From NCBI RefSeq assembly GCF_000003815.2, contig NC_049993.1:2808358-2872357 (forward strand): 64,000 nucleotides of DNA. The letters are read 5' to 3'. Of the stretch, positions 12,184 to 24,500 are shown piece by piece. The stretch comes from Branchiostoma floridae. Taxonomy: Eukaryota > Chordata > Leptocardii > Amphioxiformes > Branchiostomatidae. The position numbers and the translations under genes are program-made. The stretch's first letter is position 1. Each line of letters begins with the position of its first letter. Under the pieces are notes generated by a model. That model ran no database searches, was not told the DNA's origin, and saw only the letters and a program-made list of their open reading frames with translations.

Positions 12184-12257
12184 GCATCGGCCGGGAATCG
12201 AACCCGGGCCTTACACGTGGCAGACGACGCTTCTGCCACTAAACGAACCACTGATGC
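12184..12257 (-). tRNA. tRNA-Gly(GCC)-like gene, possibly a tRNA pseudogene
   Basis: The 74-base minus-strand sequence starts GCATCAGTGGTTC and ends in the T-arm CCGGGTTCGATTCCCGG plus acceptor CCGATGC, almost identical to animal glycine tRNA. The acceptor pairs at 6 of 7 positions and the T-stem is perfect. The anticodon loop is CTGCCAC, giving anticodon GCC. Two things are abnormal. The D-loop is 11 bases instead of the usual 7. The anticodon stem (GTCGT against GTGTA) has only one Watson-Crick pair and two G-T pairs, with two mismatches. The A/B-box-like parts and the TTTT terminator are present, so it may be transcribed, but a folding-competent tRNA is doubtful. Confidence 0.65.
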
Positions 12258-12460
12258 ATGTGTCACTCGAATTGAAGTATTCGATACCGAATAAAAAGTA
12301 TATATTACGTATGTTATATTATGGGTCCAGTAGTATCGGCCCAACATTTCTTTTTTTGATCTGATATTTTATCGGATATTTGCAAAATTATGTATAATAT
12401 ATCATCCCCTCGTAGGACAGCTTATTCACAGAAATCGATGCTAGGAAGTTTCGTTGCGAA

Positions 12461-15400
12461 TTACCGATCTAAAGTTGTTAGAATCTGTTTCATTTTTTTG
12501 CTTTCTTCAAGATAATTCAAGGCCTTTCTGTTATCGCCGAGATATCTCCAGGTCACACTTAAGCTGCTTAGCAATTGTACAATTTTAGGATGTGCGGTGT
12601 TCTCGCCATAGATACGCCGGTACATCAATAGTGCTTGCTCAATATAGCTGACCGCCTTTCTGTAATCACCAAGGTCCCCCCAGACATCGCCCAAGTTATT
12701 AAGTAAGCTTGCGATATTAGGATGTGCAGTCTGTTTGCCAAAAATACTCCGCATAATCTTTATTGACTTTTCATAATAGGTAACGGCCTTTTTGTGATCA
12801 CCGAGTTCACTCCAGGTGGTACCCAAGTTGTTAAGTGCGTTGGCTATGCCAGGATGTGCAGTGTCCTCACCATAGATAATCCGATTCATCTGCAGTGCCT
12901 GTTCATAATAGCTGGCAGCCTTTCTGTGGTCACCGAGGTCGCTCCAGATGCTATCCATGTTGTTAAATGCGCCAGCGATATCAGCATGTGCATTGTCCTC
13001 ACCATAGATGCTCCGCATCATGTGTAGTGACTGTTCATGATAGCCAAACGCCTTTCTGTGATCGCCTAATTCTTTCCAGATGTTACCTAAGTTGGTAAGT
13101 AAGGCGGCGATGTCAGGATGTGCAGTGTCCTCACCATGGATACTCTGGTACATCTGTAATGACCGTTCATAATAATTAACCGCCTTTCTGTTATCACTAA
13201 GGGCGGAGCAGGTATTACCCAAGTTGTTGAGTGACATTGCTATCTCAGGATGTGCAGTGTTCTCACCATAGATCATCCGACTCATCTGTAGTGACTGTTT
13301 ATAATATCTGACTGACTTTCTGTGATCACCGAGATCGCTCCAGGTGTTACCCAAATTGTTAAGTAAGCCGGCGATGTCAGGATGTGCAGCGTCCTCGCGA
13401 TAGATACTCCGATTCATCTGTAGTGACTGTTCGTAATAGCTGACCGCCTTTCTGTGATCACCGAGGGCGCCCCACGTGTTGCCCAAATTGATAAGTGATA
13501 TGGCGATGCCAGGATGTGCAGTGTTCTCACCATAGATACTCCGCTTCATCTGTAGTGACTGCTCATAATAGCTAAGCGCCTTTCTGTAATCACCGAGGTT
13601 GAACCAAGTGTTACCCAAGTTGTTAAGCGAGGAGGCGATGTCAGCATGTGCAGTGTCCTTACCATAGATACTCCACTTCATCTGCAGTGCTTGTTCATAA
13701 TAGCCAACCGTCTTTCTGTAATCACCGACATCGCTCAAGGCACCACCCAAGTTGTTAAGTGAGGCGGCGATGTTAGGGTGTGCAGTTTTCTCACCATAGA
13801 TAATCCGACTCATCTGTAGTGCCTGTTCAAAATAGCTAACCGCCTTTCTGTGATCAGCAAGTTTTCTGCAGGTGACACCCAAGCTGTTAAGTGTGTCGGC
13901 GATATCACGATGTGCAGTTCCTTTGCCATAGACACTCAGCATTATTTGTAGTGATTGCTCGTAATAGCTTGAAGCCTTTTCATGATTACCGAGGGCATAC
14001 AAAGCTGAAGCCAAGTTGCTAAGTGAGGCTGCAACATCACTGTGTGCCATGTTGTCATTATGTTTCAACAGACAATTTTGTAGACTTTCTTTTGCACATG
14101 TCTTAAAATTCTGGAAATCGCACAGACTTTTATATACCTCTGCTCTTATCTCTGAAGAATTGTCAAAGAAGTTTGATAGCTCTTTAAATGGCTGATCAGG
14201 GTCAGCAAGCTGTGAAAGAAAGTGCTTCAAGGGTCTTTCTGTATAATAATATCTCATCAGCTGTTTTGTATTCGAGATGTAAAACACTTTCTGTAGTTTC
14301 TCCTTAATGCTCGCATCGGTCGTCATTGACGATAAGGCTGACACATTTTCCACCTGACCACGATTGTTCATGTACGTACGCAGCCTAAGTTCTGCAGAGA
14401 TACTGACCATCACCATCAAGTGGTGTGCGTTTTCACTACTGACGACTCCACTGTCTTTCAGCTTCTGAATAGTCTCCCAGATAGTTATAGGCTGTATATT
14501 ATGCAGTAGCGCCCAAATGGACACTGCAAGGCTTGAAAATCGATAGATTTCTTTCTTAACATTTAGCAGTTCGGCAGTAAGGGGCTGAGTTTGGAATATC
14601 GATACATTATCATTCAGTAGATTTTGTGCCATTACCCGTAGTTCCTCCCCATTATTGTCTTGAAGTTGCTGAGTCCATAGCGACCTGTACTCATCGACCA
14701 AGGCCTGGTCTCCTGTGATAAAAGCCACATTGCCCAGTATGCTAGCGAGATGGTAGCCTTTCTTTAAATAGAACGTAAGGTCGTCTTTTAATAGGCTGGT
14801 CATGTTGTTTGGTGTGTGGATAAGTTCGCTTGTCCCTGTGCTGTTTCTACCCCTGCCCAAGGGAGTCTTGCATGCATGTGGCATGTCACCATCAAACGCA
14901 AAACCGCGCGGTGTTACAGAGTCATAGAACCAGCTGTCCAGTGGGTCGTCTGAGTAGAAATCATTAAGAGACTTAATCCCCATGGCCGGGAGAATGGTCT
15001 CTCCCAGATTGATCATTTTCAGATGCAGATAATGAGTAAGGTTGCGGAAATAGCTAGCATTATACTCGTTTTCATCCTTAACTAAGATTGCAAACTCCAG
15101 ATCAGAGTATGGAGTTACCAATCCTGTGGCTTGTGAACCCAAACCTACCATGGTGTACGTACAGGGAGGAGGGCCCATTACCTCTATACATTCATCTACA
15201 AGGCCTACTATAAACGTTTTTCGCTGATCAACAATTTTCTGAAACAATGCTTTGATTGCGTCCACTCTTTTCATCTCTACCTCTTTTATCCCCGGGTCCT
15301 CGTCATCAAGGCTATATGGATCTACCTCTTGTTCAATTCTGTTGATCTCTTTTTGTACATAGTCCCTATCAGCCTTTAATATCAAAATGTGTTTCTCTGG

Positions 15401-15621
15401 ATCATCAATATTTACCTCTTGTATCTCCAGGACTTCCTTCACAAATGTTTGATATATTTCCTTAATTGCCTGCTCTATTTCTTTTCTTCTTGACCTTACC
15501 AGTGCTGCATTACAGAGTGCTGCAGACTTGGTGAAATCGCCTCCGTCCTTTGACCGGATTCCTCTCTTCAGATAGACCTCGCCCAACTTGTACAGGGGCT
15601 CTGCCTCCTTCCTGTGTTCAC
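12461..15621 (-). CDS. gene A exon 5: NTase core and TPR array
   Basis: The acceptor is CTTACAG before GTGAACACAGG; the first two bases complete a serine codon begun by the A that ends exon 4. It is one very long exon of 3161 bases ending in a stop at 12461-12463. It carries the whole NTase core, the GlnD-like helical region and the TPR array. The uninterrupted frame, in contrast to the paralogue, argues for selection. Confidence 0.9.
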
Positions 15622-18600
15622 CTGTAAGTTGAAATTCATCAATCTTTTATCGACTTTTTCGCTTCGGGAAGCAAGTCTTTGTTTGGAATATCGATATTTG
15701 CACATTTGGTGTGATTTGATTAATATGACTTCCGTGCTTAACCCCACAAATGTTTAGTAAACAGTGTTCCTATTTGTCTCTATGACTATAATGTGGACAA
15801 TTACTTTTGCTATTTATACATTGCCGTACATTGTCACTGATGCAATTTTTGCGTAATAAACAATCATTCATTCATTCATTTAAAAAGAGATCTTACATAT
15901 TGTTTGTTTTGTAGTAAACATGTTTATGTGTGTCATTACCCGTAACAAGGGTCTTAAGCCATTTATTTACTTTAGTGAAGTCTGAATATTACTTGCACTC
16001 ACTATTGACATGAACAGACTTGAGTGCAGCTGCAAAGCTTTGTTCTGCTGTGTCCAGGTCTCCAGTCTGCAGGGCCCTGCAGCCAGCATGGAGATGTTCT
16101 TCGTATATCCTGTCAAGAAACAAATGCCATAAGATAAAACTGTTACAAAATTGTGTTTATAATAGAAACGTTTTTGTTAGTATCATAGTGCATCTGAGTT
16201 AATAAAAGTTTGGAAAACCATCGATATCAAATGCAATAAACAGCATTAGTAGCATAATATTTCGAAATTCCTGTCATTTATAACAATGGTATATTATTTA
16301 TTTGGATTTATATATCAAGAAATATTTTTGGCATACCCAGTTTTTGATATCTTGATAATTTTAGCTAGATCTGTTATATATATTAAAGTCCTATTATGCA
16401 ACAAGGTGGTTTACATAATTTTCTCAGCAACTACGCACTAGTATTACAACTTGCATGTAATGATGTCAATGATTATTTACGGAAAATTATGACGATTCGT
16501 CAATCAATTCAGTTATTCAATTTTAAAGCCTCAAAGCCCGCGTGGCTCCTTAAGAGTTACTAGAGGGCCCAGAAATACTAAAATACGACTTGTTTATAAA
16601 ACGAATAGGTATTTGAAGGGCCATTCCGATCCCAGACAAGGACATAAAAAAACGGAGGTTCTACTGCAGTACAACCACTTTATGATCCACAATCAAACTT
16701 CTGGTTTGTTTTTGCCGACGCCTACTTTCATATCAGATTATTAAGTCGCAAAATAATATTTTCAGTAGTAGATCTATCCAGGCCTGGTTCAATACCTCCA
16801 GTTTTAAGACAATATGATGAATTTTCATGTAAGAGTCATTTTAAATGGAAACACTTAAATAACTAAAGAAAACAAGTAATGGACACGAACTTATCATTGT
16901 CAGCTCCAGTTGGGTTTTCAGATTTCTTAGGTTCCTGGGAACTGAAAAGGATAATAAAAAGAAATATTTTTTAAAGATTTTACAATATGTATTCTACAAA
17001 CTTTGAGAGGAATATGATTGTATAATCTATAAACCTACCTGCTGATTATTTTGCCGATAATGTTATCACTTGAGTTTTCAGTTGAGAATGGAGAGAAGTG
17101 GTGCTTTCGCCTTTTCACGTTTCGTTGTCCTTGTGCACGAGCTTGCCTCTGTAAAAACCGACAGAATGCCAGAATTTATCGACAAGTGGATAATCATGAT
17201 TGTGAAAGCACATTCAAGTAAAGTTGAAACACGTTCAAACATAAAGGACCTGGTGTGACTTGAAAAAGGTCAACGTAAAAGAGAATGTTGTTTATTTTGC
17301 GACTGTTTTAATTAAAGAATACATGGAGCGATAGAAATAAAAGGACGGCGACAAAGTGGCAACGGACTCAAATTGTACACAATCTATTTTAGTGCCGACA
17401 CTTGTACGGGTATTAGAAATCAGAAAGAAACTATTAGAAAAAGAAAGCAAAGAATGCCATGTGGCCGATATGGTGTTAGAATGAATTTTGGAGGATTAGG
17501 GGGACTGACACGTAAAACCAACCCCTTCTATGCCAGCCCCCTCTTTACATGAGCCACCTCATAACCAGCCCCCTCTTTACCTCAGATTTCCTTAGCGTTA
17601 TCAGAAAGAATGTTTGTTTATTTAGGCACATTTGACTACATAGGGCATGTCGTCGCATGTCATTCTTTGACTAAGACCTTCGTCTACAAACAAGGCCGAA
17701 TGTTGTGAAAATACATTCACAACTTCCGATGTCACACCCCCCCCCCCGTGTTCCCCCCGAGCAGAATGTTCGGTGATTTTCAACCCTCTGTACCACCCTC
17801 CCGTTAAATAGGAAAGAACAGCAAGCGATTTGCTCAAACACCTTATCAGTTAGCCTGTAAATACTTCTTTAATTTTGCCAGACTTCGCATATTTTTCCGA
17901 GCGACGAAAACGTGACCAGAGACATGAATAGATATTCGCGATTTACCTAATGCTAAAACCCTCCCCTTCTGGTCGGTGACAAAATCCACCATAGATTCAT
18001 AACATTACGTTAATACTAAAGTTAAGAATATACTTCAATTGTCTCTACCCATGCTGAAATGCAGTTTGTGATTTTTACAGAGCAACGTCTTTGTAAAATG
18101 CCGTGTTTTGTCTCTGTGTGTGTGTGTGGGGGGGGGGGGGGTTACTAGGGGGTTGGAGGCGTGAGGGGGGGTAGAAATCGCACAATGATTTGACTGGGGG
18201 GAAATACCTAAAGAAAAAGAACACATCCCAAATAATGAAAGGAAATAGAGAGAATGTGCATAAATCAATTTAAACTAAGAATGTTTAAAAACTCACTTTT
18301 TTACTTGCTTTGCCGATGTCCTGCCTGATTTTTGCTATATATAGTAAGCGGTGGATAATAGCAACTGTTCCCTGTAGGTTGTAACACTGCGCCAGTGCCG
18401 CATTATACAAAGCAGTAGCTTTGGTAAAGTGTTTTGTGTCTCTAGTTTCTGTTCCTCTTTTCAGGTACACGTCACCAAGACTCTTGATCGCTTCTGTTTC
18501 CAACACGTTATTCTCGCTTACTATCCCCTCTACCATCAAGTTTGCGTATCCAACCAGCAAAAAGTCTGTGTTACAACTGGCAGCCCGCCTCTTGTCCAGG

Positions 18601-19001
18601 TCTTGAAACTTTCTGGCCACATTTGCAGGTGTATTCGTGTCTTTGTCTTCAGTTCGCTGTACCTTATTATCATGTGACCCGTTTGACGACAACCCTTGTA
18701 AAAGTCTCTCCGTGTATTCGTATCGGTGTTGCATACCTTCTCCCTGATCCTGATTGTCACACCGGACCTCAGCAGCTATGTAAAGCGATAAGGCTTTTTT
18801 TATATCACTTACATCCTTCCTACGTCTTCCCTTATCCAAGTTAACGTCACCCAGACTTTTGAGAAGCTCTATTTCCGCCAGCCTGTCCTTGTCAGCTACG
18901 GCGTCCACCAGGGCACGGAGGTAGTCTGTCTCCGCACGGGCTAGTCCGTACCTCCTGCACTTCGCGTCCGCCTCACGGAGTTTCTCACAGACCCTCAACA
19001 T
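12461..19001 (-). CDS. nucleotidyltransferase-TPR fusion protein, five exons, 1377 aa (NTase-TPR gene A)
   Basis: Exons run 18297-19001, 17039-17148, 16891-16941, 16003-16109 and 12461-15621. They join in phase, and the sum is 4134 bases with one stop. Residues 1-235 are TPR-like helices, followed by a short basic linker (about 236-272). Exon 4 holds one more TPR ([16 protein letters not shown]). Exon 5 holds a nucleotidyltransferase core with GLGSQATGL...YSDLEF: G486/S487, D498 and E500 fit hG[GS]x(9-13)Dh[DE]h. A helical segment of the kind that follows this core in GlnD/DUF294 proteins comes next, then twelve 42-residue KLC-type TPRs to the C terminus. The ATG at 19001 (MLRVCEKL) was chosen because the paralogue starts there, just after an in-frame stop. 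The substrate is unknown; intracellular action is inferred from the absence of a signal peptide or membrane segment. Family-level assignment is firm, function is not. Confidence 0.85.
12470..14060 (-). repeat. coding tandem repeat: twelve 126-bp units encoding 42-residue TPRs
   Basis: Each unit encodes a variant of [20 protein letters not shown] followed by [22 protein letters not shown]. The constant positions are the TPR packing residues; the variable ones (after NLG and within W..LGD) would face the groove. The high similarity between units suggests continuing gene conversion or unequal exchange. Confidence 0.9.
15725..15882 (+). mobile_element. non-LTR retrotransposon 3'-end fragment in intron 4 of gene A
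   Basis: The plus-strand segment ends GCGTAATAAACAATCATTCATTCATT, that is, a poly(A)-signal-like AATAAA followed by a (TCATT)n tail. Such tails are typical of truncated LINE ends. Only the untranslated end is present. Confidence 0.4.
16003..16109 (-). CDS. gene A exon 4: single TPR
   Basis: 107 bases with acceptor TTGACAG before GATATACG and donor AATA before GTGAGT. It encodes [20 protein letters not shown] and the rest of one TPR-like hairpin. Length and phase are identical to 31209-31315 in the paralogue. Confidence 0.88.
16891..16941 (-). CDS. gene A exon 3: linker exon
   Basis: 51 bases with acceptor CCTTTTCAG and a weak donor GATAA before GTTCGT, where the paralogue has GTAAGT. It encodes a hydrophilic linker, [16 protein letters not shown]. 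The identification depends mainly on length and phase identity with 32381-32431. Confidence 0.75.
17039..17148 (-). CDS. gene A exon 2: basic linker exon
   Basis: 110 bases with acceptor TTTTTACAG and donor CAG before GTAGGT. It encodes [20 protein letters not shown] and neighbours, a basic, probably disordered stretch that could act as a nuclear localisation or RNA-contact segment (inference). It is conserved with 32550-32659. Confidence 0.82.
18297..19001 (-). CDS. gene A exon 1: N-terminal TPR-like region
   Basis: 235 codons from MLRVCEKL to a GTGAGT donor in phase 0. It has repeated helix-pair motifs, [14 protein letters not shown] near the start and [13 protein letters not shown] later, the second followed by [14 protein letters not shown]. 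The same KSLGD(V)YLKRG motif recurs at the start of exon 5, so the protein carries three related N-terminal modules. Confidence 0.88.
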
Positions 19002-20219
19002 GGCGGAATTTTGCTTAGGAAAGGTCACTTAAACATCTTGTATCCACGTCACAGGACTTCTTTTTAGCACTGCGCACCTGACTGTAACACAAACAGGTGT
19101 CAGATTGCTCATGTCAACATTACGTCAATTGTCAGTTCAGAGGTGAAATGTCCAATACATCAAAACTTCGGAAACAACTTTAGGTCGTGTGACGTAAAAC
19201 AAGGTGCATTCCCTGGAACCAAGAGGTCCTGAATCTGAATGCTGTCATGTCAAACATCTTTAGCCATTTGGAATTACAAGGTGGTTAGCATGATATATAC
19301 TTACTTTAAACGGATAGGACTCAGTCACTGATAGGACGTAAAATAAATGTCCTGTGTTGAAAGAGAGCCTCACTTAATTAATGAACCAACCACACGTATC
19401 GTACAGTGTAGGTTCCTTCCTGGTGTACAGTCGGAATGTTTATATATACGCTACGAAGTCTCCAGCATGTATAAGCTGGTATCCCCCTGCCCCCTCCCCC
19501 AAACAAAGAAAAAAAAAGAATACTCCTACACATATCAGCTAACCTTCCATCTGTGGTGGTAATCAGAATTAGACTGAATTTCGTTATACTTATTCGCTTG
19601 CCCTTAGTATAACATTGTTACAATGACCAAAACGTAAACTAGCCACCATTTTACAATTAATATTCATGAATCTAAACTTGAAGTACTCCTGTTGTTGCAA
19701 GTCTGTTCTTAGCAGAGCAGTGCTTGTGCCTACTCTGACAATACACCACTGTCATTGACACCACATCGGTTCGTACAAACGATAGCTGAGAACAGAAGAA
19801 CCGTTTGAACCATTAAGGTGTATGTCAACAGGAAACCAAGGCAGTGATGAAGTCATTCTTAGCCCTTTGTGTTAGGTTTGGCTTGAAAGCTTCTGTTACA
19901 GTATTAGTTTCACGTTACGATAAAGCAAGTTGTTTTGTATAATATACTTAAGTTTGAAACATTACTGTCATATCAATATCAATATATATATATATATTTG
20001 CTATAGGACGCAACTATTTTCTCTGTTGTGATGACTGTTACGTACATGTATAAATGCAGTTAGTAGAACCATTTTAATCACATTTTAAAAGGCATAAACA
20101 CATAAAAAACATACCTTCAATTCTCGATGAGTTTACAGTCCATCCTGTTCACGGAGAGAGCGAGACTTCCGTAGATAATTCCGTCTAATTAGTCTGTGAC
20201 CAGACCCTCTGGTCGACAG
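19002..20219. other. upstream region of gene A, no further gene recognised
   Basis: Presumed promoter and 5' flank of gene A. I see no TATA box at a convincing place. An (AT)n run lies at 19984-19997. No exon similarity was found. Confidence 0.4.
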
Positions 20220-20880
20220 ACTTTTAGTTTTGTCACGTTTACGCGCGTTCGCATCTGTATCTGTATGTTCCCGTTGTCTGAATCCTATGTGGTTTGGCAG
20301 GCCCTCTGTACTGAGGTTGACGATGATGTACGTGATTGTTTTAGCGGTAGGTGGTTTTATTATGGATGTTATAAAAATAACACGCCTACAATTTGTTCGT
20401 CTTGCGGTGTACTGGTCCAGATCCACTGCAAGTGGGTCATGATGTCATTGGATATTGACAAGCAGATGCGTGGTTTTATCTGATCGTCAAAGTTATTCGC
20501 GTTCGCATCTGTATCTGCATGTTCCCGTTGTCGCATACGTTTGTGGTTTGGCAGGTTCTCTGCACAGTGTTAGACGATGACGCACGGTGTTTTCTTGTCA
20601 CGCTAGATGCTTTTATTATGTATGTAATAATATCAGATATCACCCCTAGAAATTGTACGTTTTACGCTGTATTGGTCCAAGTCTGCTTGTTCAAGCAGAT
20701 GCGTGATATGTACATCAATTTTACGCGCGTTTGAATATGTATCTGCATGATGCCGTTGTCGATTTATCACGTTTACGCGCGTTCGCATCTGTATCTACAT
20801 GTTCTCTGTCTGAATCGTATGTGCTAGGTTTGGCAGTTCCGCTGCACTGAGGTTGACGATGTGCACTTGGGTTCTTTTGC
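20220..20880 (+). repeat. degenerate tandem repeat, three to four copies of an ACGCGCGTTCGCATCTGTAT block
   Basis: The block TTTACGCGCGTTCGCATCTG with a following GTATCTGTATGTTCCCGTTG, then TGGTTTGGCAG and CTGAGGTTGACGATG, starts near 20235, 20493, 20728 (shortened) and 20770. Spacings of about 258, 235 and 42 show that copies have been internally deleted. It is non-coding. Confidence 0.65.
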
Positions 20881-20999
20881 AGTTTTGGCGGTGTGTCGGT
20901 CTTGGGCCGCTTTGACAGTTGTTCACCTTTCTCGAAATATGTTGGATTATGATTTTACCATACACACAAGTTGTTCATCTTGCTCGAAATTTGTCAACA

Positions 21000-21048
21000 T
21001 CTGTGACCATCTGTGACCAGCTGTGACCAGCTGCGACCAGCTGGTCAT
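21000..21048 (+). repeat. short tandem repeat, 10-11 bp unit (CTGTGACCAG), four copies
   Basis: CTGTGACCAT, CTGTGACCAG, CTGTGACCAG and CTGCGACCAG follow one another, ending in the palindromic CAGCTGGTC. Confidence 0.8.
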
Positions 21049-21060
21049 GATATGTTCATA

Positions 21061-21545
21061 ACTAAGTAGCTGCGGGCCAATCGCCATTTACGTTTTAAAG
21101 GAACATGGTTGGTACTTACTTTTATTATGATAATGCTGTCTTCATATATACTTGTACCTTCAGTCTCTTGTCCGATCTCCTTTACAGTGTGGCTGTGAGT
21201 TGACCTTTCGGTCTTTTGTGTGACGCTGAATTCCGTGTGTTGTTCAATATTACTGTTTGGCTAGCACTGCTGTTGATGGTACGTAACTGATTTTTCAAGA
21301 ACTATGCTGTTTTCCCCTTGCTCCGGCATTGTGCTTTTCGTATTGAGGTTCGGATGACATATTATACTAAAAATAAATTGCGTGGTTGGTAGTCATATCT
21401 ACTTTGAATATGACAGTATCATCGATTTATGGTAATTTTATGTAGCTGCGGGCCAATGGCCATTTACGTTTTAAAGGAACATGGTTTGTACTTTTGTTAT
21501 GATAATGCTGTCTTCATATATACTTGTACCTTCAGCCTCTTGTCC
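21061..21545 (+). repeat. direct duplication of a 115-bp block, about 375 bp apart
   Basis: The block from TAGCTGCGGGCCAAT through TTTACGTTTTAAAGGAACAT to TACTTGTACCTTCAG and CTCTTGTCCGA is present at about 21067-21180 and again at about 21443-21550. A few substitutions and a 4-base deletion separate the copies. Confidence 0.8.
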
Positions 21546-21550
21546 GAACT

Positions 21551-24500
21551 CATTAACTTATAGTGTGGATTAAGCAACTTTAAATAAAACGATATACCTA
21601 ACACCATGAAAAGAATCATTATAAGATATAAGCACAACGTCACACACCGAAGAAGACAAAACAACCAACATATACCACACCGACGTCACAGACTATGTTA
21701 CCTACGGTCACTTGTTATTTTTGTAGCTAGCCGACCCAAATTTTGCGTTATTGTCTTGCTGGATTTTGACATAACGTTTATACGTATGGGGATCTCCTGA
21801 ATTCAGCATAAAGCGCAGTAGGGGCTGCTCCAAAACATAATCCTTGTGTAAACCCTACAAGCTGTGTTTAAGGACATGCAACCCCTAGGCCGGGGTACAT
21901 TTCACAAGGACATTAGGGGTCTGCAAGTGTTTTTCCCAAGTTTTCCGGCCGTAAGCGTCTATAGTCTATTTTGCTTTCCTATAATTGAAAGGAAAATCCG
22001 CCTTATTCGTGTGTTCCTAGATTGTGGAATTTATTGAAAGTTATCAAAACTATATCTTGAACATGGTATGAGGAGTTATTACAACCTCTAGGCACCGTTG
22101 GGTATATACCGAATCACCGTTCACCTACACACCTCAATCAAAACCTTTCACACAAACGTCCAAACACAAACAATGACAACTTAACATCCAACCGCATAAA
22201 CGTCACCCAATGCAGGTACGTGTATGGGGTCTCCAAATGTTGTACTTGGAATTTTTCCCAGCTTCCATTTATCTAATTCTGTTTTTAATCTCATTTTTTC
22301 AAGGATGAATCATAATATTCACACACAGAAAAAACAGAGCCTTCCTAAATTATCAAATTACCAGTCCACATAACGTCAGTCTACATAACGTCATATCATA
22401 TATTTTTTTATTATGTCATTATTAGATGGCAATTTTATTGTTTTTATGTAATCACATCGTATCGTTTTATCATGTTATCATTCTAACACATTTATACGAC
22501 AATATGATTATTATATGATTTCTATATTTTTTATGATATTTAACATTTCAAAATCACATAGATTACAAAGTTCCCCACTTATCCCGAGGTTTTCTTTTTA
22601 TAGCTTCGTATCTTATTATCAAATGCTGCCACCCCTACAACGTCCTAACATTGAACTTGATTTTCTAAGCTTCAACCAGTGCCTTTATATCTCAATATTT
22701 GCATGGCATGCCAACAAGTCATATATCATCACAGTTCACATATAATTGTATGTAACTAGCTGGTAAAAGCGTCCATATACATGAATTAGAAATACACATT
22801 CACACACCAAAACAACACCTCTTTTACGACGGTAACAAAGGTTCTGATATAATATCTTGTAACAGAATGGAAATCTTTACGAATCATGTTCTGATTGTGG
22901 TTAATCATTTTTACACATAAAAGAAAAAAGAACATGTCTGATGGTAAAGGGCAAAATAATGTTTATTGGAAACCAGAAACTCGCAATGTATATTATTGGG
23001 TTTCCCTTTAATTGTGATTAATCACTTATTTCTAAGTTAGTTACTCATCATCATGATTCACATACATCAAGAAATAACGTTAAAAGAAAGAAAAAGATAA
23101 TCACAGAATTTTTACCCTACACTACAAGGGGTGATCAATACGTTCTCGGCCCTAACTCAGAAACAAGGAACTGAGGTAATAGTGGTAATTATTTATTCTC
23201 TCATCACTCTGTTTACAGAAGCCACAAAGACTTATCCCAACTTTCCCACATTGACAGACGAACAGAAAGATATTTTTCTTATGAAATCGCAGATCCCACA
23301 ATTTTTAGAAAAGGTGGGGCTTTTTGTCTCCCTCCGTTTCCAAAAAAGAAGTCAAAACCAACCTGTTTAGAAATAGTCAGCACTAGTATTAGAGTAGAAT
23401 ATTGTTTATAATTATTCATTGCCATTTGTATATCTACTATGTTTATACTATGTACTTGCAACTAGCCCTCATGCACGAACTTGCAAATAAATTTCACATA
23501 AAATGTCACAGCTTTGCAGTGCACACGACGAGCACATTGAATTGAACTGGGAATACATTTGATTTTCTCGTTTACACCATTTAACTTTTTGACTTTTATT
23601 TGCAAGGAAATTCTACGAATAGGATGCATGGATAGGATGCAGTGGAGAAGTATGAAGAAAGAATGATTGTTGAAGCAGAGTATCCAGACCACTGCATCAG
23701 CAGAATACAGTGGATTACTACTAAATTCCACGAGTGTCATAAGGAAATTATTAAGAATCGTTTCTACCATATTGATCATAGACAGGTAAATCAGTAAGAA
23801 GATACGCTAAGTATAATATAACTAAACATACTAAATTTTTACTGTGGCTAAATATTTTTACCCAAATTGCAGTAATATAAGACGAAAGTATTACATTCAA
23901 AATCGAAACATAAAAGCATGAAAACACGGCGCATTATTGGTGTTTAAAAGTAAGTCGCCATTATGGAACTTTCTGATACTGGTATATTTTCTAGTTAACA
24001 TCGTTTCGTTTAGTAAATGCTAATGTTAACAGTTTTTTTTTTTAAATTTAGTTGTGATACTGTGTAGGTTTTTTTTCTGTACCGTTCAGTTCTAGCTTCA
24101 GATTTTATGGTGGCCAGCTTTTTTGCGTCTTTCTACAGCTGACCACTTTTCGCCTTGTAAGAGGGGGGGGGGGGGGCAACTGTGGAAGGACTATGAATAT
24201 AGTACCTATCTGCCGAACGATCCACAGAGGTAATCACGTCTTTGTTCCAACGATGTAAGGCATAATGTGAGGTAAGGGCCCATGTAGGTTGTTCTGTGGG
24301 TCCGTAGAATAGTTCAGAACGCTCTACGTTCAACCCTTTCTGCTAAAGTTTGCTTTATACCGGTTTGCCGAACCGGGTTTGAGTACAGGTTATTCGAATA
24401 AAACTCGACACAGTTGTCTCTAGTAATTCCAACTTATTCAAACTTCTTCTACTTCTGTACATGTGTCAGTTATGTTTCTCGTACAATGAAATTTATTTAC

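Noticed and set aside
12794-13027. Plus-strand open frames opposite the TPR arrays (also 26126-26374, 26714-26899)
   Set aside because: They are antisense shadows of the 126-bp coding repeats and share their periodicity.
18981-19028. Upstream extension of gene A by nine codons
   Set aside because: It would need a GTG start; the ATG at 19001 is shared with the paralogue, where an in-frame stop precedes it.
23127-23370. Possible mariner-type terminal sequence and short coding remnant
   Set aside because: The AAGGGGTGATCAATACGTTC resemblance is from memory, no inverse end is visible and the frame starts with a non-ATG codon.
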